From positions 29,559,501-29,623,500 of the forward strand of contig NC_086182.1 of the NCBI RefSeq assembly GCF_023053635.1: a stretch of 64,000 nucleotides of DNA, given 5' to 3'. Shown here piece by piece: positions 52,701-62,300 of this stretch (its first letter is position 1; each line of letters starts with the position of its first letter). The notes beneath the pieces were generated by a model. It was not told where the DNA came from, did not search any database, and saw nothing but the letters and a program-made list of their open reading frames with translations. This DNA is from Elgaria multicarinata webbii (taxonomy: Eukaryota > Chordata > Lepidosauria > Squamata > Anguidae). The position numbers and the translations under genes are program-made.

Positions 52701-55700
52701 CTGAATTCTATGTGCCAAATAGGTTCAGCACCTTGGGCAGCTCCTTTAAAGGACTGGATGGTTCTGACTGAAACCCAGAATGGATTCACAGCCTCACTGA
52801 AATCGGAACTCTCATCCTACCCTGTTCTATTCCATTTCCCCTTCCACCTGTTTTTTCATCCCTCCACCCCCTGCCCCAGCCAGCTCACATTCCATGGCCA
52901 CTGCCCATGCTCAGATATCTTTGCACTGTTTGGGGCAGAGCAGCGGTTTTCCTCAAGTTGCCCATCTGCCTCCCTCGCCTGCTGCTATCTCACTCTTCAG
53001 TGTGGATGGTGCCAGTTGGGGCTGCATAAGTACTGGCACTTGGAGAATTGAAATCAAGAACCCTTTTGAATTATTCAAGGCATGCCGGCATAGTGAATAG
53101 GATTTATTTGCTCTGCATGAGCCTAGGGGAAAACACTAAATTGAGAGCCAGTATTAGTGGGGTGGGGAGCAGCACAGCATCGGAAGAGATTGCATACAGG
53201 GCAGGAGAGAATCCCTAAATACACAGCAACACAGGGGGATGGTACCATACACGTGCTTGGATTAGGATGTTCAAGGCAGAGAGCTAAGAGCTATGAATTC
53301 ATTTCTGTGTTTACATCAAGGGTAATCCAGAGCATCTCGGGGCTCATTCTCAGGTTGGGACAAAGAGTTACACACCTCTGGACATCAGGCTCCTGAGCTC
53401 TTTAACCCAGGCTTGTTTCAGTAGCAATGATGTCTGTTTGTGCTCCCCCGTGGCTGGGTAGCATGCGCTTCAGTCATTTGGTAGTTCCTGCCTTCATGTT
53501 CAGGGGTGTGTTCTGCTCCTTCATAAATACAGGCCAAAGCAGGGAAACATCTTAGCCTTCCAGCTCTGCCTCACCTAGGATGCCTGTAATAAGAGCAGTG
53601 GCACCTGGGTCTCTTCAGGGACAATGCTCTGAATTAAGGCTGATTCCAACTGAAACATGTTAGGGGGTTGGACTCCTCCTCTCAAGGGTAGACGACAAAC
53701 CTTCTATGCTTCTGTGTCAAATCCACAGGTATGTTTGCCTAGAGGGGAACTCCGCTCCCTGCCCCAGTGATGGGATTCATGGATATAGATGCCCCAAAGG
53801 CTTCCACTGTCCCGAGGGCACCGGCCTGGAGGTTCCGTGTGAGCCTGGCATGTTTAGCCCCATGGCCGGGGCCAGCACCTGCCTCCCTTGCCCAGCGGGC
53901 ACAGCCTGCAGGCACGCTGCCACGGCAGAGCCACTCAGCTGCCCTAGAGGTAAGGCATCCCCCGACTCTGTTTAACTGGTGGAGTGGGAGGCAAGCACCT
54001 TGCAAGGTTTGCAAAAAGAAAAAAAAAACCTCCATCACCTCTTCCTTGACTGCTGCCTCCTATGCTCAAGTTCTTCCCAGAGCGATGGTGATCACTTCCC
54101 CACACACTCCCAAGGTGCTTGGAATGTCGGCTTGTCTCTCCTACCAGTGCAGCCCCCTAATGAGCTCTTGCTTTGGCAGGTTACTACTGCCCACCCCGGA
54201 CTGCCACTCCCTTGCCATGCCCTGCTGGTACCTTGAATACCCTGGAGGGGGCGCTGTCCTTCGATGCTTGCAAGCCCTGCCCAGTCGGAAGGTACTGCAG
54301 TGGCAATGCTAACTGGGAACCAAATGGTAAGGAGATCCAGCCATCATTATTGGTCTGAGATAAAGAGGGACAGAACACCCTATTTCGGGCCCATATCAGT
54401 TTTGCATGTCTTCCATCATCAGTCTGCTCCATTCCGTTCCTGCATCCCTCTGTGATTTTTTTTTAAAAAATCACACAAAAATTAGCATTATGAATGGGTG
54501 TGCATGTGCGTGCATTTATTTATTTATTTAAAATACTTCTTGGAGATAGAGAGGGGAAATTATGGGGGAAAGGGTTAACTTCTAAGCCTTCCTCCTGATG
54601 TCCTAATTTTCTGTGTGCAGGGAATATTATGAAAGTTTCATGATCTGAAATGGTAGGTGCCAAGTCTCTCACCCCAATGAAAGCCAGGCATGACTGAAAG
54701 TGTATTTTGAGGTTGCCCTTTTGAAGCCCGTAAGAGTTACTGAATGAACTGCTAAGACTGGTCTCTGATTGACTGCGAAATCTGTCTGCTCCTCCTGCAA
54801 TCAGATCAGGTCATTAGCAGATCATTCAGACTGAAGCGACTACGGAGTCAAAGTATTGGCCTTTTTGTTCTCAAGAAGGGAACGTCCTCTTTAGCCATAT
54901 GAGAACAGTACAGGCCATAGGCATGCACAGGGGGTGTGCTGGGTGTTTCCCAGGGCTGCTTCTGCAGCCATTAGCATCCCCGGGGGAAATTTGCACACTT
55001 TCCGGAGGACCCAGAAAGTGTGCTTCCCCCCTCCACTTCTCCAATTAGGGCCTTAAAGGCCCCGATTAGAGCGGGGGGGGGGGCTGAGAAAGCATGGTCT
55101 CCTGTCCTCTGCTCCAATCAGGGCTTTAAGGTGCACACCCTAATGAAATGAGTTGCGCACACCTCTGGTACAGGCGCAAGGTGCCCCCCCACCATTCCTG
55201 TGGCAAGTTCTATCGCAGCACCTTCCCTTTGCTTGCACTTTGTTCACTGGAACGCAGCCTCTGAGGATCCTCTGTTTTCCAATTGGCAGGTCTATGTTCC
55301 GCTGGGTATTACTGCGCAGGGGGAGCCGCCGACGCCGTGCCACAAAGCACACCCGAGTTTCCCCACAATGGGCCCTGCCCGTGGGGGCACTATTGTCCAG
55401 AAGGCACATGGTCCCCTGTCACCTGCCCAGTGGGCACCTTGAATAACGCTACGGGTGGGTATGTCTCAGGCTGGCCATCTCTCTCCATTTCCAGGTCCCA
55501 CTCGCTGCCACACTCTCCTTCTTATTTATTTGTTTATTTATTTAAGCATTTTTATGCCGCCATTCAGCCAAAAAAGGCTCTCACGGCGGCTTACAAAAGT
55601 ATTTCTTGAAAAGTCCCTGCCCACAGGCTTACAATCTAAAAGACATGACACAAAAGGAAAGGGGATTGGGAGGGGGGGGATTACCCTTGGCACGGACATC

Positions 55701-56295
55701 TTGTGTTATGTATCAAGGCGCTAAAGATTCCAATGTTCCCTTCAGACAGAAGTAATTCTTATCTTTGGAAAACCCACAAACTGTCTCCCTACCCCCACTA
55801 CTTCCTTGGCTATTGGGCACAAGCAGAGTACCTGGGCTAAATGTTTGCTCTTATTCAAAACTCTGAAAATATAGACATGCTGTGTTTTTTTCTTGATCAG
55901 GAAAATAGAGAACTACGACACAGGCTATATCTTCACAAGACCTTCCAGAAAACTGAAGAAAAACCCGTAGAAAATGGAGTTACATATTCCTTCTTCCAAC
56001 TAAATGGAGTCTAGTTTGTAACCCCTTCATACAGTGAGCCCAATTGTTGTTCTCGTTCAATGAGAAATGGCAGGGCCGGCCCACAATGAGGACAATGAGG
56101 ATACATCCTTCCCTCCCCCACCGCCATTCCTCGAAAGCTGGCCGGACTTATAGTAGAATCTTACGTCCAACGCTGGTGATGGCACAGTGTCCCCCACTAC
56201 ACCTGAGGGCAGCAGGATAGCTTTGGGGGTACAGAGCAGGGGACTGTCTATGGGGCTCAGGAAGAATGGCCAGGAGGGTTGCTTGTGCTCCCCAC

Positions 56296-56334
<39 letters not shown>

Positions 56335-59300
56335 AAAAACAAACACGCTTTAACATCTATTCCTGAGGTGATCACCTCACTCTGCCTAATGCTTGGGCCG
56401 GGCCTGGATCCCTGTATTGGTCATGCCTGGCTCTGGTCAGCTGTGTTACGCAAAGTAGACTTCTCTGTTCCATTGGATGGGAGAGAGCCCTTCCCAGTTC
56501 GGGCCTGGCTCTTATTCCAAGTCAGTGGGCCTCAATGGAGCTCTGTTAAAGTTGGCTTATTTTTTATTTTTTATTTTATTTTTAAGAAGAAGCCAGCTTT
56601 TCCTTCAAGAGCTGGTCTGACGCCAAGACAACGGGGGTTGTCTGATTGACAGGACGTCAGCAAAATTTAGCTTAAAACTCTGATTGCCAGTAAGTAAGCC
56701 TTAGGGGAGGCACATTGACCATTTAGAATGGGAGGAAAGCTACATAAAACCTGGGGGAAACCACTCAATGATCAAAGGTGGGAGAAAATGGAGTGATGGG
56801 AAGGCAATGGACAAATCCAGGAAGGTGAGTTTGGGACCCTTAAGGCGGACTTCGTCTCCCGGAGGGCCACATTTGACCCCAGAGCCAGAGGTTTTGCATT
56901 CCTGCTTTAAGTGGAACCCCCCACCCCAAATTAAAACATCACCTTTTTCTTCTAAGAATATATTTAAGGTGCATGTGTGTTTATTTCTTAGTAAATTATC
57001 TTACAGACTAATATCCCCAACGTTCTCCCTCTACTGAGCAGTTGATGATATGCAAATATATTTAAATATAATTGGGGAGCTAATTCAGTCAGTCACTTAA
57101 AAGACATGTCATTTGTCTGTGAAAACGTCTCACATCGGCTGACAGCCCTGGTGTTGAGACGAGAGGTGGCGGAATCCTCACTAACATTCCAACCACGTAA
57201 CATGAAAGAAACTGGCAAGTGCACTTTTAAGCCTTGCAGAGCTCCAGTCTTTTAACTAACTTTCATATTTGCCTTGACCCTGTTAATTTGATATAGAAAA
57301 TTAAACTTCTAAATCAGGACCAAACTAGAACACAGGAGATCTGATTGCTGGTATTTTAAAGTGTTAATTGCAGGCAGGGGAAAGATTCAGATACAAATCA
57401 CAGCTCTGGACGAACTGATTTGACCCTTTCTCCCCATTCTGCTTTGCTTATTAAAATTGCCACACCCCTTAAGTTGCTACTTCCCCAAAAGGCAGATTAT
57501 ACAGATAACACAAGGAGGAAAGGAAAGGGACCTCTCGTGCAAGCACTGAGTCATTGGTGACTCTTGGAGGGACGTCAGCTTTTGCTGACGTTTTCTTGGC
57601 AGGCCTTATAGCGGGGTGGTTTGCCGTTGCCTTCCCCGGCCATGATTACCTTTCCCCCAGCTAACTGGGTACTCATTTTACCGACCTCGGGAGGATGGAA
57701 GGCTGAGTCGACCCGAGCCAGCTGCCTGAAACCAGCTTCCGCTGGGATCGAACTCAGGCCGTGGGGAGAGTTTCAGCTGCAGAAACTGCTGCTTTACCGC
57801 TCTGCGCCACATGAGGCTTTTTACAGATAACACAAGTTTGGAGGAAATACCTTGGGAAGCAAATTTTAATCAGGAAAATACATAAGGGAAATGGTTCTTT
57901 AGAATCTTCCGCATGGGCTACGTCTCTGATCCAAATCCTTCCTCATTCCACAGTGCTTGTTGGAGGCTCATTTGTTGTCCTTCAGGTGGAACTGATCTCT
58001 GCCAACTTTTCTGTTCTGCAGGAGGTTCTTCTCCGGACTGCTGTGTGCCCTGCTACCCAGGATTCTTCTGCGCTGCCGTGGGCTTGAGTTCGCCAACCGG
58101 ACCGTGCGTTGCTGGTTTCTACTGCCCGGCAAACTTCAGTTCCTTCAGCCCAACCCCATTCCTCTGCCCTGAGGTCTGTCATCTCAGCTTTGAACACTGC
58201 GCATCTCTGGGCTCCTTGTTCACTTTCAAAACTGGGTGACGGTTTATGGACTAATGGAGAATGTTAGTCCTGGCTCAGTGCTTGGAGCTGCAAAAAGAAA
58301 TGAACTTAAGTCCATTCATCAGTGCTGACTCAGTACTTGCAGAAATGGGCAGAGCAAAATGCTCTTCTTGGAGTTCCAGCAAAAACATATGATAAAATTG
58401 GTTGAGAGCTTTTCTACATGAGGCATTTATTGTGTGCTTGTGATTCCTCACTTACAGTAGTTCGTGGGACCTTTATACAGCGTTGTAATCTTCCAGGGCT
58501 GCCGCCGCTTCTTCTTCTTCTTCTTCTTCTTCTTCTTCTTCTTCTTCTTCTTCTTCTTCTTCTTCTTCTTCTTCTTCTTCTTCTTCTTTTTGAATCTGGA
58601 ATTACTTGTGAATGGCAGGATAAAGCCTAGTGCCATTGTGCAACTCTGCTATTCCACAGCGCCCCCCTAGTGCTTGCATAATAGAACACAAGGAAAGGAA
58701 AAGAAAGAACAGGGAGAGAACTTTTGTAAAGAAACCAGACTTAATCCTGCAAAGAATCTGTAAACAGAACCTTCAGTATAGTGGCAGGTTAAAAGACTCA
58801 CGAAGAAAAGTCGTGAGTCACAAAACTCTTCCTTTCGTTCACTTGTTAGATTCCGTTCTCCTGTTTTTGTATGTGTGTAATACTTCTTTTGCTCATTGTT
58901 CATAGAACTGAAATCTCTGAAGAAATAAAGTGTGGGGGTGGGATGCAGTAATAGATGTGTTTCTGTCTAACCTCTGCTTTTTCTTCCTCCCTGCATTTCT
59001 CAGGGGCATTTCTGTCAGTCTGGGGCTGCCTTTCCAGCCCCATGTCCCACCGGTGAATACCAACCAAACCAAGGCTCGGAGTACTGCCTGCCTTGCCAAG
59101 CGGGGTTCTACTGCCACGAGGCAACTGCTGGGGACCCCAACCACTGTCCGCCACATTCATATTGTCCTACAGGTATAGTGATACATAGACATACTAGCAA
59201 AAGCTCTGGACTGCAAGCTTGAATCGATTGGTTCCACTGATCAATCACCTACAGCAGGGGGTGGCAAAAGGTAGAACAGCATGGCCAATGATTAGGAATA

Positions 59301-62300
59301 CTGGGAGTTGGTCCTAAACATCTCACATCTTAGAAAATAAGAACATAAGAAGAGCCCTGCTGGATCAGACTATGGGTCCATCTAGTCCAGCACTCTGTTC
59401 ACACAGGGGCCAACCAGCTGTCGACGAGGATCCTACAAGCAGGGCCAAAGTGCAATAGCACCCTTCCACCGATATTCTTCAGCAACTGGTGTATACAGTC
59501 TTACTGCCTCGGATACCAGATCTTCTTTCTGCCAACCCTTGATTTAAAGCATTAATCACAGGTTAAAATCTCCCCCTGGTTAAATGGGATAACAGGAAAA
59601 ACTCCAGAAATGACCATTCTGGCAATAAGAACCATGTGCAAAGGAAATTGGCAGGGCTCAACGGATGAACTTTGAACTTATTTGTTTTTGAAACTCTCTT
59701 AACCTATCCATGTTAATATAAGAAGGAATATTATGCCCAAAACTAGATTCATGCAGATTTTAAAAACAAAACAAAAAATGAGACGGGAGTAGTAGCAAAA
59801 GCCAGCATGATGATTTTTGCCATGCAGAGTTATCTCCCGATTTAGTACCTGTGACTCAGGTATCTCACCATTGGTGTTGGCAAGGGGCCTGTGAGAGCAT
59901 CCCCAAAAGCTAACGTGTAATTGGAGGTGTACTTTGATTATGCAGAATGTATGACAAGCTGTTGTTTAGTTCTTCTCCATCCCTGTGCTGCTGTATTGAT
60001 GCAGAGGATTGTGAAACAGTCAGAAAAAAAGGACAGATTCCCTTACCTGGAAGTTCTTCTGCTGTTCCATCTGTTAAGATTGTTAAGTGTTTTGAGCAGG
60101 TGTGCAAGTAATGGTAGATACCTCTACCTGTACGAGCTGATGGCTAAATGCTGGGAAATTATATATATATGAAAGGAACCTCTCGTGCAAGCACTGAGTC
60201 ATTACTGACTCTCGGAGGGATGCCAGCTTTCGCTGACGTTTTCTTGGCAGGCCTTATATAGTGGGGTGGTTTGCCGTTTCCTTCCCCGGCCGTGATTACC
60301 TTTCCCCCAGCTAACTGGGTACTCATTTTACCGACCTCGGAAGGATGGAAGGCTGAGTCGACCTGAGCCGGCTGCCTGAAACCAGCTTCCGCTGAGATCG
60401 AACTCAGGCCATGGGGAGAGTTTCAGCTGCAGAAACTGCTGCTTTACCGCTCTGCGCCACACGAGGCTCATATATCTATATATCTATATAGATATATAGA
60501 TATATATATTCCTGAATTTTTAAGCTAACCCAGCAGTGGACCCAAATCATAGCTACTTTACTGACTGGTGGGTTATTACATCCCCTTTCTTCAGGTACTT
60601 TGGTTCCTCATCCATGTCCTGATGGCACTTTTACTCCTCTGGAAGTATCTGGTCTACGTGAGGTGCGGGAATGCCTCCCTTGTCCTCTTGGTCATTATTG
60701 CAGGTCAATATATTGTGCTGTATAACGTCTTGCCTGTAATGTCTTGTCTTGCATCAGTTTATTTGATCTGATTTCAAACAAGAACATCCTGCCTTTCTTT
60801 GCACCCATAAGAGTCCACAAAGTAGTTAACAATGTCAGCCAGGAATGAAGACCAGAACGATAAAAATAAAATAAAACACTTGCTAGATTAGGCTGCGAGA
60901 ATGGGATTTCACCCAAGGGCACTTAGGAAATTATTATGGCTGAGCAGGGATTTGAACTCAGTTCTCCTCAGCCCTTGCCTGAGTGTATACATGTAGGCAA
61001 CTGTATTCCTGTCACATTTTGTATTTAAATGCGTATGTTGCTATGAGGCTTTTCTGATGGTTTCATCTTTTAAGGATGCAAGAATGGAACGTGCTAGGAG
61101 CAGGGCCTTCTTGGTCGTTACCCCAGCTACTTTGAACGCCCTCTCATAGGAGGTGCCCTTGGATCTATCACTGGTTGCTTTTTAAACTATAACTACAATG
61201 TATCTGTTCATTCTAGACTTTGAGTTTTCCTTTTAATAAACTGCTGCTTGACTGATTCTAGATGGTTCTATTTTCATTGCATTGGGTTTAACTGTTGCAT
61301 TGTTATGTTTTAGATGTTTTCCCACTCTGTAAATTTAAAAGATAACAACCTGGTTCACATGATATGACAGCCCACCATGCCTTAATTTGCCCATGATGGG
61401 CTGTAGTGCCATCTGAACCAGCCTATTGTTCAGTGTGTATTATATAACTTTCCTTTCCCCCTTTTAAACAAATTTCTACAACTTTCTCTGCACCAGGGGA
61501 GGACAGTTGGAGGGGAAGTGTGCTGCTGGTTACTTCTGCCAAGAAGGGAGCTCTGATGCCACCCCACAGGGCCATAACTTCACCTGGAGCCCCCTGGCTG
61601 ACTGTCTCTGGGGTCAGGAGTGTGCAGGGCCTTGCCCGGCAGGTAACTGAGCATCATACTAAGACCTAATATATATATGGTAAACATGAAGACCAGCCAG
61701 AGTTTTTGAGAAATTGGACTTTAAAGATCCCTAGCACCTGGGCACTTACAAGTTTTGGTACTGGAATTTAAGAATTGTGCACTGCGTTCCTATGTATGTT
61801 TAATCAAAAGTGGCCACAGAACTCAATTAGGCATACTCCCTTTTAATAAGCTTAGTATTGCAGGCTAAATGAAATTTCAGCTCAAATATAGGCTTGTGTA
61901 CACATGCATGCTCACCTGGAGGGGATCTATACTAGTATATGAAACGTTTTTACAGTCATTGAACTTTTTTTTTTTTAGAACGATTTAAAACGTAGCAGTT
62001 TTTAAAACGTTTACTTGTGTTTTCTCTTTCCGTGGGAATGCATTCCTTTCGGCCACTCTAAGAAAAGAAATCCGTTTGTTCTATTTCCCCGTCTGCCAAT
62101 TTCCCCTCCCACTTCCTCTTCTCTCCGAGACAATCCTCCACCTACAAACAATCCACCAAGTAGCCTCCCAAAAGTGAAACTGGAAGTGGCTGCAAAAAAG
62201 AAGCTTGAAAGAAAAAAAAAATGGCTCCAAATTTGGGCGTGGAAATTACATAAACATGCCCCCCAGGAATGTGATTGGCTAATTTTAAGAAATACAGGAA

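Noticed and set aside
58418-58636. Frames rich in Leu, Phe or Lys near the TTC array
   Set aside because: They are translations of the simple repeat.
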